From NCBI GenBank assembly GCA_964006375.1, contig OZ023270.1, positions 52,626,120-52,690,119 on the forward strand: 64,000 bases of DNA, written 5' to 3'. A program made the translations under genes and the position numbers. Positions 41,991 through 53,963 of this stretch are shown piece by piece. Below the pieces are notes generated by a model. That model made no database searches. It was given only the letters and a program-made list of their open reading frames with translations, and was not told the origin of the DNA. Origin of the DNA: Tillus elongatus. Lineage: Eukaryota > Arthropoda > Insecta > Coleoptera > Cleridae. Each line of letters starts with the position of its first letter. The stretch's first letter is position 1.

Positions 41991-42030
41991 TTAGGCTGTA
42001 AGCCCTCGTGGTGTGTTGTTGAAATTAAAA

Positions 42031-42368
42031 AAAATAAATTAGGTCTAGGGTTTTTAATTTTGATACTTTTTTGAAAAAAAAAAACTTATATGAACCCACC
42101 CCAACCCCCGCATCTTAAAATTTATCAGGGAATGTTGCCCGAGGTTTTCTGTATTGATTAATTAATGTAATATGTATAATATGGCACTATATCAATTAGT
42201 TATATTACTTAAATGACAAACACCTACAAAACTTGTATTTAGGATAAATATAGCCCACATATTGAACGCTAACATTAATTATTACACTTATTGTATCATT
42301 AATTGAAAGGACATTAATATTTAATGTAAAGTAACATTTTCATAAACCTATTAATTTTTCTTTTATAG
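42031..42368 (+). other. 3' end of the last SAS-4 intron
   Basis: AT-rich intron sequence ending in the acceptor TCTTTTATAG at 42368. No TE end recognised. Confidence 0.7.
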
Positions 42369-42509
42369 AAAAGGGAGTATCCTGATGGAACAGTGAAGAT
42401 TCTATATAATGATGGTAGACAAGAAACTAGATATAGTAATGGACGAATTAGAATTAAGGACAAGGATGGAAATCTGATTTTAGATACTCATAGACCAAAA
42501 AAATCTTAG
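42369..42509 (+). CDS. Sas-4: CENPJ/SAS-4-like protein, last coding exon
   Basis: Begins right after TTTTATAG and reads [20 protein letters not shown], then [20 protein letters not shown] and a short basic end before TAG at 42507-42509. This is the conserved final segment of the TCP10/G-box domain in CENPJ proteins. The exon starts in phase 0, matching the end of the exon at 30167. A polyadenylation signal AATAAA lies 84 bases downstream at 42593-42598. The gene is transcribed toward mRpL44, which lies on the other strand. Confidence 0.9.
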   Translation, partial: KREYPDGTVKILYNDGRQETRYSNGRIRIKDKDGNLILDTHRPKKS

Positions 42510-42592
42510 AACACCATTTGAACAAATTTATTGTGATACTATATATTTAATATATAAATTTAATTACTTCAATAATGTATTTTTGTTTTCAA

Positions 42593-42598
42593 AATAAA
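42593..42598 (+). terminator. Polyadenylation signal of SAS-4-like gene
   Basis: AATAAA at 84 bases after the stop codon, in an AT-rich 3' untranslated region. Confidence 0.65.
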
Positions 42599-42639
42599 AA
42601 TATGTTTGCAGTTTATATAATCAGTCAAATTTTTATTGA

Positions 42640-42992
42640 ATTGTTGTTGCCCTTACTTGCTGAAATCATCCTATGCTAAATACAAATGTACAGAGTTCTT
42701 TACAACCAGTTTTGCCTTTTACTGTCGTTGGGCAGGAGACAATATAATTTATTTATATGAACCCATGTCTATTACAAATAAAAATCTGTTGCTACATTAG
42801 AGTATTTTGATCAAAAACTTATTAAAGAATAAAATAAAAATGACAGATGACATCTTTAAAGTGTCTATGTGACGTATGTCAATATTTAACACAAAAGTAA
42901 GATCAGATTGTCATAACAATAATAACCATAACAATGATAGTAATAAAATAACTAATTAACAAAAGCAGCAATAGAAGCAGGTTTTTTATATA
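42640..42992 (-). mobile_element. PLE group P1-related tail, copy d (diverged)
   Basis: Starts with TTGTTGTTGCCCTTACTTGC, the P1 terminus. It keeps TGACAGATGA, GTCTATGTGACGTATGTCAA and ATAAAATAACTAATTAACAA in the order of copy b. The ribozyme region and coding part are absent. It lies just past the SAS-4 poly(A) signal. Confidence 0.75.
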
Positions 42993-43045
42993 CCGTATAC
43001 TCTCGATTATCCGGGCTAATGGGGGATCGGCAACACAGATAATTA
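42993..43045. mobile_element. pogo/Tigger-like terminal sequence
   Basis: ATACTCTCGATTATCCGGGC followed by TAATGGGGGATCGG resembles the terminal inverted repeat of pogo/Tigger elements of animals. The opposite end and a transposase are not visible, so only this end is called. Confidence 0.5.
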
Positions 43046-43619
43046 AAAAATATGAATAATAGGAACATAATAAAATTTATATTTATAAATACATACAAAA
43101 TGTTCAACAGCTGTGTCCTTCCCAGGAAATGTTTATATTGTTCCTTTCTGCTGTGCCGCCCATGCAACATCGAATGAGATCAAGTGTGAAAAGATAGCGA
43201 CAATTAAAATGTATGACCTTAACCTAAACATTTCCGGATATAGATCCTTTTCAGCATTCCTATTGTAGTGGTACGTTCGGAGATAAATAAGAATTTTCAC
43301 AACAGAATAAGCAATCTGTGACAGTTCATTATGCTTCGACATACATACTAGTCACCTACAGGTTCTAACGAATTTCACAGTTTTATTTTCTTCATGATTT
43401 TCTAAACGTAGTAATTATAATAGGCAGGTCCATACTCACTTTCATTGAAATTTTTATTTATTAACATTTTTCTATTCAGATGAAAATTGTCGCAAATGGC
43501 AACCCCGCTCATTGTTTATTGTGACACTTTCGTAGCCTGTCCGTTTAAAACTTAATTTGGATATTTTGTTTGCAACAGCCACGGATTTCTCTGTCCGACC
43601 TTGCCTAACATTATAGGCA
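43046..43619. other. No feature recognised
   Basis: Two short minus-strand frames (42952-43342) do not resemble a protein family. This may be the interior of a pogo-like remnant. Confidence 0.4.
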
Positions 43620-43970
43620 TCCATTCACAGATAATTTCAGGTCATATCGTAGATTATTTATTTTTTATTTAGTTATAACTAAAGATTTACTGAACCGATT
43701 GAGTTAAAATTTGGTGGATAGGACCACTTATATATTATCTACGTGCCTGTAAACTTAGTTTAATACTTTTAGTAATTTAAAATATATTGCATTTTCAAGC
43801 AGTTTTTGCATTTTTTTCTAAAAGTAATTGAGTGTCAAAACTGTCTAACAAACTCATCCAAGCTATTAACAAGACGAAGGGGATTTCCAAATTTGTATTT
43901 GATTGGTCAAGTCTTTTTTGAGTTATCGGTTGGATACACATGCACGCGTACGCGCGCGCGAACACACACA

Positions 43971-43973
<3 letters not shown>
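43620..43973 (-). repeat. Diverged family A repeat
   Basis: Minus-strand reading gives ATCCAACCGATAACTCAAAA, GACTTGACCAATCAAAT and GCTTGGATGAGTTTGTTAGA, the landmark order of family A after its TA tract. A CACGCGTACGCGCGCGCG stretch lies next to the TA tract. Confidence 0.55.

Positions 43974-44051
<78 letters not shown>
43974..44051. repeat. (TA)n microsatellite
   Basis: TA tract of about 78 bases that ends in the TA target of the mariner-type element. Confidence 0.95.
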
Positions 44052-45522
<1,471 letters not shown>

Positions 45523-45837
45523 TAAATAAAATAAAAAAACCAATGACACGTTTAAACTGTCTAGGTGATGTATGTCAATATTTAACATGAAAAAATAGAA
45601 TCGACTTATGACAATGATAACTATAACAACCATAACAATAAAATAACTAATTAACAATAACAGCAATAAAGTAGATTCTGTTATAACGTAAATATCGACG
45701 CTCCTCAACCTATTACATTATTACCATCATTTTTTAAATGAAGGTATTTTATTTGATATATTTAATTAGAAGGAAGACTTTCCAAGAAAGGGGATCCATC
45801 AAATCAGTTTTTTCATTTAAAACAAGGTAGATATTAA

Positions 45838-45975
45838 GTACTTTTAGAACCCAAATCACCACAACACATCTTTTTAAAGACCTGACGATCGTTTCACTAA
45901 CAAAGTTAACATCATAGAGGATGAAAAATTCTAATAAATTATTATTAAATTCGCTAAATTTTATTTAGTGAAGGT
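45838..45975 (-). mobile_element. PLE P2 terminal piece nested in P1 copy e
   Basis: Carries ACCCAAATCACCACAACACA and the hammerhead-like region in reverse. Flanks AAGGTAGATATT and AAGGTAGTTATT look like a target-site duplication of about 12 bp. Confidence 0.65.
45880..45922 (-). ncRNA. Decayed hammerhead-like motif (P2)
   Basis: Minus strand: a damaged core CTATGATG, stem II TTAAC/GTTAG-type around TTT, then GAAAC (45895-45891), loop GATC and GTC (45886-45884). The stem III segment is the palindrome ACGATCGT. The core no longer matches CUGANGA, so it is probably inactive. Confidence 0.5.
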
Positions 45976-46468
45976 AGTTATTGTCGTGTATGTGCTTTTT
46001 TACTTGTAGCTTAAGAAAAGTAAACTTTGAGGTTGTCATTACAAAAACATAGTGGTTCTATGTGGTTATTTTCTGTGGGTCCATGTTGAGTATGGATAAT
46101 ATGTTTTACAAATGTAGATTTGTCAGCATGGTTATTTCTAAGTGCAGAAATATGTTCCTTGTATCTGGCATTAAAACTTCTAGAAGTTTAAGCCATGTAG
46201 GTTGTGTTACAAAGATTAAAAAACTATCTTTGTACTTCTACCGACATTTAATTTTTTTATGTTTTCAAAATAGTCATCGATGTCATTTTATTCCACTTGT
46301 TTTATTTCATTTAAAGAGATGCATTGTGCAGCTTAAAAGAGCCTTTGGCAATTTAACTTATTTGGATTGGTGCAAAAATGCTGACAACCATGATGTTATA
46401 TCAGTGACTTCACTTTTATTATAGACAATAATCTGTCATTGAGTAATGAGTTACAATATGTCGCTAGT

Positions 46469-46826
46469 GAGAGCCTCAGTGGCTCAGTGGTAAGAACGTG
46501 TGCCTCTGAGCTGAAAGGTACGGGGTTCAATCCCAGGGTACTCCTTTAACTTTTTCAGTACATACTGTATGATTAGCATCAACCGAGGTTGTGGCATTGT
46601 ATTTGAGCAAGTTGAATGTCTGCACGTTCCGCCCTTCGGAGGGGGCGTAACGCCGTCGGTCCCGTGTCCATGCGATGTTGGACACGTTAAAAGATCCCTA
46701 CCCTCCTTACAGAAAGGGTTCGGCAAAATTTTCCAGGATAGTGAGGTGAAACTGCTCCCTGGCGTCGGTGATTGGCCATAGTCGCGGAAATAGGCCGACG
46801 TTAAAGAAATAAAACACACACACAAC
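46469..46826 (+). mobile_element. tRNA-derived SINE (Gln-like) with target duplication
   Basis: The head starts GAGAGCCTCAGTGGCTCAGT and has a B box GGTTCAATCCC. The body has GCCCTTCGGAGGGGGCG and GATTGGCCATAGTCGCGG and ends in CA-rich sequence. The 11-bp duplication ATGTCGCTAGT flanks it at 46458-46468 and 46827-46837. Same family as 28211-28528 (opposite strand). Confidence 0.88.
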
Positions 46827-46959
46827 ATGTCGCTAGTCTGTACAAGTGTATTTAATTAGTTTTTGCATACTCTCTTGAAGTAATGAGTTACAATATGTGT
46901 CGCTAGTGTGTACAAGTGTAAGAAGACTTGAAAAGTTTTGCATTGTACTTTGTTTCCTT

Positions 46960-47275
46960 AATGTAACTATGGCCAAACACGGCACCAGTGAGCAGTTTCA
47001 CCACAGCATTATAGACATTTTGCCAAGCTCCATTCTGTCTGTAGGGAGGGTGGGGATCTTCAGCGAGGCCAACATTAAATGATAAACAGGATCAATAGCT
47101 TTACCATCTTCCGAAAGGAGGAACGTGCAGACATTTAACTTGCTCAAACACAATACCACAACTTCCGTGTATATTTTACATGAGAAAGTGAAATGATTCT
47201 TCTACTGGGAAAAGAACCCACGATCCCCAACTTCAGAAGCACAAATTTTGACCACTGGGTCACCTAGGGTGCTAA
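46960..47275 (-). mobile_element. Old diverged SINE of the same family
   Basis: Minus-strand copy. The plus strand reads ACATTTAACTTGCTCAAACA and AAAGAACCCACGATCCC (B box remnant), and GTGAGCAGTTTCACC replaces the GGAGCAGTTTCACC of the young copy. Bases 47276-47544 beyond it hold nothing recognised. Confidence 0.65.
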
Positions 47276-47544
47276 GAAAAGTTATTTTTTAACTTTCTGG
47301 GTGACATTAAAAAGAGAGTTTGGTTAAAACTTGCTACATCAAAAATTTGTATCCAGTAAAAGTTCACTCTTAAGTAATATTGTGCAGATCATTTTAATGA
47401 AAATAAGTACGCCTCTTTGTATCATTAATCAGAAATCATAAAAACAAATAATAGTATTTGACATTATATATCAATATACAGATCATGTAATTTAAGCATT
47501 GTTAGTTTAGCGAAATAATACTTTAACAATACTGTTTTCAATTA

Positions 47545-48507
47545 GAGGTGTGCCAACCCATGTTTTTCAAATGAACAAACTCAATCAAATATGTTTATTC
47601 GAACTTCGAAAATAGTATGTCTAAGCTTCACAGTCGAACTTCTTAAAAGTTTAAAATTGAACATCGAATTAACCAAAATTCTTTAATGTCCATATATCAT
47701 TTTCTTATATACAACAGTTAAGAAGAGTAAGTCCTCACATAAAGTCGTCTCATCTAACGTTGTTGTGGGCAACTGTATCCTTTAACACTGAAACTGATTT
47801 GGTATAACATTGTTATTCTAAAAAAGTCTAAAGGAGTAGGTAAAAAAGGAGTACATAATGTAATGTAGGCATGTACATAATACATATGTAAATGAGTGCT
47901 GTTTTTTTTTCTTAATCCTTTTGCAGTCACAAATATGTACATATGTATGTACATTATATTCATTCCCAATGATTTGTTTTACGGTGTTTCACTCAACGCA
48001 GCGATTGTTAAGACATTAAGCGGGGACTTCCTGTATACAGATGCATACAATATTTGGTACTAGAAGATTTCCATTAGTTTTACAAAAAGCAAATGTTTGA
48101 CAAAATTTGCAGGTTGATTGGGTGAAATGACTTCCGATGTTTATGTTAGTTGTGAAGATGGGTCAAAGTTGAATCAGAAATACAAAAATGTATATTGAAG
48201 CTTTTTTAAATTTCTACATGTATACAGTATAAATCTTTGTTGTTGTTTGGTATTAGCTAGGCAGTTTTAGCAGCCAGTTAGATTGAGGGGGTTAAAAGTG
48301 AATGTGATGGGTATATAAGAACCACTTGAAATTTTAACTGTCTCCTGATTGTGAATATTTAACTGTTTCATTGTGATATAAATCATATTTGGTTTACTGC
48401 TTCTGGAAAGCAATCTGCAACTATCGTCATGAATTCTGAAAATTTATGTTACCAATCGCTTTCGAATACTGCCATCATAATGTTGTAACTAGAAAAGGCA
48501 TTGGAAC
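47545..48507. mobile_element. hAT-like MITE C copy 2, left part
   Basis: Starts TAGAGGTGTGCCAACCCATG and follows MITE C copy 1 (30284-31321) block by block to CTGCCATCATAATGTTGT. There a different hAT end (CAAGGGCGTACCCCGG) interrupts it. Confidence 0.75.
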
Positions 48508-48599
48508 CAAGGGCGTACCCCGGATCAAAACTGGGGGGGGGGGGGGAGCCATGGTCGTTCAGGTTGTAACATCTTATCGCAGAAAAGGTGAATGAAACC

Positions 48600-50988
48600 A
48601 AAATTTAAAGAAAATTATGTATAATTATAGCAGTGCTTTATCAACTAAGTTATACAATTATTTGCTTGAAAAAAAATATTCTAGTTACATGTCTTATAGT
48701 AGTATAATTTTTCTTGGATTTGTACAGAACTTGTTCAAAACTCTCGTTTCAATCCAGTCCTGATTTTCTTTGAAGAATTTCCGATGGACGCTCATCAAAC
48801 ACAAGCCAGTCAGTCTGTCTTCTTCCATTGTACTTCTCAGCCAGGTCTTTACTCTTCGAAGGGTACTGAAAGATCATTCAACAGTAGCCGTAGTTGATGG
48901 GAAAGCCCTTAAAATGAGGAGTGCATGCCTTGTTGCAGGGAAAAGAATATTAGCCTCCTCCAAAAGTGCAGCCACTTCAATATCCTTTAATTTGTCTCCT
49001 GCTAAATCCTTCCCTTTTTCCACAGATTATACCACAAATCTAATTCTGCAGAGATATCACCCAACTCATAAAACTCCATGAAAGATTTTGCATTTTTCTC
49101 CAAATCTTTTAAAGTCATTTTTAGCATGTATGAAGCATGAAGATGGTATAAGGCAAAAGCAGGTCTCCAATATTCAGTCGCAGTTTCAGATGGCGGATTA
49201 CTTCTGTGTATTTGCTTTTGAACAATTCGTGGGACTGTTAACTCAACGCCGACTTTCTCCGCGATATCATGTGATTTTTCAAGTAATTCATCAGAAACAT
49301 GTTCAATTTCTTGTCGATCCTTCTTGATGACATTAAGGATTGCACCAATATGTTTCCTCACCATAATCAAATCCATATTTTTACTTTGTAGAACGTTCAC
49401 AACGGGTTACAAAATCGCAGAGTACTTTGCAATCATGACTAAACCTACGATGAAAATTGGTTTAGTAACTGCACAGTGCAATTGATAGGCAAATTTTCTT
49501 GTAGCATAGTTTCCTTTGACCGAGAGATGTTCTAGCGCATTGACGATTTCATGGAAGCTGCCTGAAAACTTTCTAATGCTCTTGTATTTCTCAGACCATC
49601 TGGTCTCACTGAGCCTTGATAGATTAGGAGCCGAATTCCTGCAGGCCGGCGACTCACTAAAGAAGGATATTGTATCCTTAACTGTTGCAATTAAGTTTCT
49701 TATTTCCGATAGTTTGCTAGCATCATTGACCACAAGATTTAGTTTGTGGCTTGAGCAATGGAAAAATAAAGATTTATTGTACTTTTTCTTCAAAATGGCC
49801 TGTACACCACCTTCTTTTCCAGCCATCGTAGAACATCCATCAAATCCAAATCCAACACAATTCTCTGCTGAAAGATTCTGATCAACTAAAAAACTCTGAA
49901 TTGTGCTAGCGATTGTAGGGACATCTTGAGATTTCAGCTCAACATTGCCTACAAATTCCTCTCTGATTTTTTCTTGATTCTCATCATAAACCGCAATCTA
50001 ATAGAAAGCTGTTCTTTTCCAGCGATATCTCCTGTTTCATCGGCCATTACACGTAAGCTTTTGCTTGTTTACAATCTTCAATAATTCTTTCTTTGACAAC
50101 TTCACCACATAATCTTATAATCTCATTTTGAATTTTTGGTGAAGTGTAGACTGCATTTTTTCGATATGTATCCAAATGATTCTTTAGCTTCACATCAACA
50201 CAGTCAATTCTCAAATTTAAAAGGTCAAAGAAAACCCCCTCATCTCCTTCCTTTCCTCTAAGTGGCAAATCATGAGTTCCACAAAATATGATACAAGAAT
50301 TAATTGATGACAATATTTGTTTGTTTTCTTCAATCATCTTCTGGTGACCACTTTGCAACTGTACATCAACTTGAACATTTTCAAGGAACACTTTTGCAGC
50401 AGCTGTTGAAGTTTTGTGGTAGTGACTGCCGACGTGTTTTCTACAATCATGTATATCTTTAAACTTCACGTATGACCTTACCATGAATGACCCCAAAACT
50501 CCTTTAACTGTAGCAATACTAGGAGGAAAAAGAACACAGTGCATACATAGAGCATCTTTCAAACGACTTGAGTACACCAACCAAGGAGTATATTGATCTA
50601 ACCAGCAACGGTTAAATTTTCTTTTCAAATGACTGGCATCACAACCAAAATCGTAATTTGATGATGGAACCCAGGGCCTTGTAAGCAAATCCTTCCTTCT
50701 TTCTGATGGCAACTTAAGGGCATGACCAACATAACGACCAATGTCATTTTCATGGTAGCCATCGTATTCTTCAATCGTTTTAGATGTCCCAGGAACAGCT
50801 ACGTGTAGAGGTGAAGAATTACTAGACCCTTGTTCCATAATAGACACAGAATCCGATGGTTCGGTCAGTTTAGTTCTATCTTCATCACCATCACTGCTTC
50901 CACTTCCACTACTGCCATCTTGATCCTTTTTCCGTTTGAGAGGTTTTCTGCCTGAAAATAATAGAAATTGACATAATTCAAATTTCAA
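48600..50988 (-). pseudogene. hAT transposase, ZMYM1-like with DUF4371
   Basis: Minus strand from 50988: a Ser-rich N terminus, a TTF-type zinc finger (WLVYSSRLKDALCMHCVLFP), KIQNEIIRLCGEVVKERIIE, and after a frameshift near 50040 the catalytic region MADETGDIAGKEQL and CVGFGFDGCSTMAGKEGGVQ. Frames 49407-49826 (FHCSSHKLNLVVNDA, LSRLSETRWSEKYKSI) and 49002-49400 follow. The C-terminal dimerisation block (SFSTLRRVKTWLRSTMEEDR) near 48790-48880 is preceded by a TGA. Several shifts and stops: a dead copy of a DNA transposase. Confidence 0.8.
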
Positions 50989-51008
50989 TAAAACAGGCTT
51001 ATCGGTTA

Positions 51009-51700
51009 GTTGAAGACAATACGAAATTCACTGCTTTAACCTATATCAATAAATCCAACAATAGATTGAAATCATTTTTATCAAATTTTAATTTAAATAT
51101 TGCGTTCAGTACAAACAATAATCTCAGTAAATACATTAAGAACAATAAAAAAAGGAGTTTGAAAGAAAATAAATCAGGTGTCTATCAACTAAATTGCGGC
51201 AGTTGCGATAAATTTTATATCGGAAAAACTTTTTAAACTCTTATTTCAGAGCACAAAAGAAGTTTTGATTTGGATAATGGTATTTCACATTACGCGACTC
51301 ATTTAAGAAATGAAAATCATAATTTTGATAAAGTGTAAATCTCATTTTGAAGTAATTTTCATTACATTATATGATAAATTTAATTTAAAATTTTATTTTC
51401 TACATAAATTGAGAAATTACTTAACTTACCTTTTTGAAACCAGTTTCTTATATCCATTTAGGCAGCCTCAGTGTTCTCCAAACGTAAATAAGAAGGTAAA
51501 CTAATAAACTATAATAATTGGTTGTTTAAAAAAATACTTAGTAGTAAACACCAACAGTTCAACTAACATACAAATACTAATCAAGTGGCTGACAGATTTC
51601 GCTACCAGTCGCTAGATGGCTCTAGATCAGTGTAAAGCATTGCGAGATGTACGATAATTATCCTATTTGTTTGTGGGTATTATTTTTTTTATAAGGAATT
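51009..51700 (+). pseudogene. PLE GIY-YIG fragment (P2-like) nested in hAT
   Basis: Translation reads NKSGVYQLNCGSCDKFYIGK followed by TF and a TAA, then in another frame ISEHKRSFDLDNGISHYATH and NENHNFDKV. These are the GIY, YIG and central parts of a PLE nuclease. The pieces fall in several frames, and the RT part is missing. Exact right border uncertain. Confidence 0.65.
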
Positions 51701-51877
51701 ATTCTTTTGCTTCCAGGTTTCGGGGGGAGGGGGGCTGCCCCCGCCCCTCGCTGGGTAAATGTGTAAAAAATAATTTTGTGATTCTTATATCGCTGTCAGG
51801 TCCCACCAAATGTCATTTTAGTATATCAATGTTTACACAAGATGTGTTTTTGTAAATCTAAACAACTAATTTCTTTG

Positions 51878-52080
51878 ATTAAGTGAAGATTAGAACTTGT
51901 GATGAGCAATGATAAGTACACTTGAAGAACCCAATTCACACCACACATATTTTTAAAGACCTAACGATCGTTATTTGTCGAATATTTCATCCTCTGATGA
52001 AGCTAACTTTGTTAGCGAACCAATCATTAGCTCTTTAAAAAGATGTGTTTTGGTGAATTTGGTTCTCCTAGAGTACTTAT
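51878..52080. mobile_element. PLE P2 terminal regions, head to head
   Basis: 51878-51970 is the P2 end in reverse (AAGTGAAGATTAGAACTTGT...AAAGACCTAACGATCGTT). 51976-52080 is the same region forward, with CTCTGATGAAGCTAACTTTG and TTTAAAAAGATGTGTTTTGG. The two halves make a large inverted repeat. Confidence 0.65.
51991..52028 (+). ncRNA. Decayed hammerhead-like motif (P2, forward half)
   Basis: Perfect core CTGATGA (51994-52000), extra A, perfect stem II GCTAAC/GTTAGC (52002-52016) with loop TTT. Then GAACC where GAAAC is expected and AATCATT in place of NNNNGTC. Stem III and the cleavage triplet are damaged. Confidence 0.5.
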
Positions 52081-52325
52081 ATAATTTCTTTGATTTTAAA
52101 ACCTTTCTGGTAAATTTGTTTTGGTTTAAACAAGTGGTTATTTCTAGAAAATACTCAGCATTTTAATGTAAAAATATATTTTATTGATTTAAAGAATACC
52201 ATTCTTTTTTGAAATCATGAATGTTTTTATATTCAAATATATCTTTGTTTTCTCTTTCTCCACAAAATTTTACTGGATGACATGATAACTAGAAAGCAGT
52301 TAGTTTGAATCACCGAGTTGGACTA

Positions 52326-52858
52326 ATAGGTAATAGTCTCTGTTGCCTTAGACAGGTGGACCGAGGAAGCAAGCAGGAGAGGCACTGGGGGTCGGTTGGT
52401 GGCTGCAGGCAGGCGAGGGACTTCGTGGAGGGGCCGGACAGAGATAAAGTTGTCTGGCTACTCGGAAGGGGTCGACCTACGCCTCGCCGCATCCTTGGGG
52501 TGCCGACAGGCCACTGCGCCCTTAGAAGACACCTCACATTGATAGGCGTAGAGAGGGATCCCATTTGCCAGGAATGCGGCGAGGATGAAGAAACGTCCTA
52601 CCACTACCTGTGTGAATGCGAGGCTTTTGGGAGTCTTCAAGCAGAATTGTTCGGATCGAGGACTCTGCAGAGGAATCAGGTAAGTACCGTCCAATTGAAG
52701 ACCGTCACGGCCTTCATCTCGAGGTCGAGGCGGTTTGGCAACGGAACCGAGGAAGAGTAGAGCATGGTTGCTGGGGTTGGCAAAAAGGGCCCATCGTGGC
52801 CTACTTGCTTGGCGTTGGCCTCCCCACCACTGCTACTACTACTACTATAGGTAATAGT
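52326..52858 (+). mobile_element. R1/I-type LINE 3' fragment with 12-bp target duplication
   Basis: The insert 52338-52846 is flanked by ATAGGTAATAGT at 52326-52337 and 52847-52858. It holds the end of an ORF2 after RNase H: LGVPTGHCALRRHLTLIGVE, then CQECGEDEETSYHYLCECEA (CCHC-type finger), ending in EEE and TAG near 52760. The tail is a run of ACT units (52831-52846). Perfect duplicates point to a fairly recent insertion. Confidence 0.85.
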
Positions 52859-53019
52859 GCTATAATTTTCCCAGGGCACACAAAATTATCCACTTGAAAG
52901 CAGTTGAAAATGATTGGAGATGTAGCAACTTGAAAATTCGTCACATCTGTGATGTCACATGCTGGCCCGAAGTCGATGTTGTGTTAAACCTTTTCGATTT
53001 ATAAGTACATAATAAACAA

Positions 53020-53262
53020 AAAGTTGTTAGTGATAAAACAACCGCGTTTAAAAGCCCGCTACCGAGCTAACAGGGCCGTTACCGAGTTACAATTTCGCTA
53101 GCTTTGGCAGCATTGAATGCCTGGAAAGTTAAATTTCAAAATATTTTTAGCAACGAACGTCGAATTACTTTAACTAGCCCAGCGCAAACAATTTTTCAAA
53201 CCGAACGTTCGGTTCTAGTTCCGGTTTGGTTCGAAATATCGAAGCTTTGCACACTCCCATTT
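53020..53262. mobile_element. hAT-like MITE C copy 2, right part
   Basis: Contains CCCGCTACCGAGCTAACAGG, GAATGCCTGGAAAGTTA and CGAACGTTCGGTTCTAGTTC up to CGAAGCTTTGCACACTCC, in the order of MITE C copy 1 from 31090 to 31321. The 4.5 kb between this and 48507 is later insertions. 53263-53533 holds nothing recognised. Confidence 0.72.
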
Positions 53263-53533
53263 TTATTGTTTTAGTTGGAAAACAACTTGGAAAATTTTGT
53301 GTAATATAAAATGATGGGACCAGCAAAAAGAATCTGAATGACATGAAACTGCAGACCGTACAGATTCGATTTTTAAACTTATCGTAAATTCAGGCTGACG
53401 CCAAAATATACTAGGCACACTTCAACCTCAAATAAAGTTAGGTTACAACAAATACACACAAGAAAAATCACAGTGGACCACATTAAAATAATATTCAGTT
53501 AACATTTAAAAGTATTAGTAAGCATATACTTAC

Positions 53534-53677
53534 ACAGATGGTTTTGCTACCATTACTGCATCAATTCCTGGCAGATTAGTACTCTCTGCTTTCTGTAAAC
53601 CATGTTTCATGATTCGTTTTTGTACAAAAGTAATAAAAAACACGAAAACAATCCAAATATATAGAAAATAGCTATCA
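53534..53677 (-). CDS. Candidate host exon with a membrane segment
   Basis: Minus strand: an acceptor-like TTTCATTAG at 53678-53679, then 144 bases open in one frame to a strong donor CATCTGT|GTAAGT at 53533. Translation starts DSYFLYIWIVFVFFITFVQK, a clear hydrophobic helix followed by basic residues, then HGLQKAESTNLPGIDAVMVA. The first ATG is at 53610. I do not recognise the family. It lies just downstream of mRpL44 on the same strand. It could be a first or internal exon of another gene, or chance. Confidence 0.35.
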
Positions 53678-53963
53678 CTAATGAAATTATAGTTTATTTA
53701 CTGTATGGGTCACATGACACTTAAAAACATCATGTGGGTCACAGAAAAACTGGTGTAAAATAAACATACATACGTCTACTAAAAAATTGTATTGAGGACT
53801 GTATATAACAATACTTAGTGTTTTGTGGACAATCACATAAGAAGCTAATACTGACTACTTGTCAATGAGCTACAAAAATGAAAGGATAGGACAGTGACAG
53901 GAATAAAAACATTTAATTAGATTTATAATTTTTATTTACATATACTATACGTTTGCCAACATT

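Larger units (their letters stand above)
40470..42030 (+). mobile_element. LINE family L-A, copy 2, with nested LINE tail
   Basis: Same family as 33035-34594 and highly similar. The left junction is at about 40470 next to the twin hairpins. It is split at 41319/41546 by a 226-bp insert and ends TTGTTGAAATT plus an A-rich run at about 42030. It lies in the last SAS-4 intron. Confidence 0.85.
45536..46205 (-). mobile_element. PLE group P1 copy e, split by a P2 terminal piece
   Basis: Diverged P1 copy: the tail (GTCTAGGTGATGTATGTCAA), then the end of ORF up to the GIY-YIG region (TTACAAATGTAGATTTGTCA, minus sense). At 45838-45975 it is interrupted by a P2-type terminal sequence. All frames are broken. 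Confidence 0.7.
48508..51757 (-). mobile_element. hAT element (ZMYM/DUF4371 type), interrupted by a PLE
   Basis: The terminal sequence CAAGGGCGTACCCCGG with a G-run lies at 48508, and a plausible opposite end, GGGGCTGCCCCCGCCCCTCG..GGGTA, lies at 51715-51757. Between them is a minus-strand transposase (48600-50988) followed on its 5' side by a PLE piece from 51009. The 5' terminal nucleotides appear lost. Confidence 0.65.
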
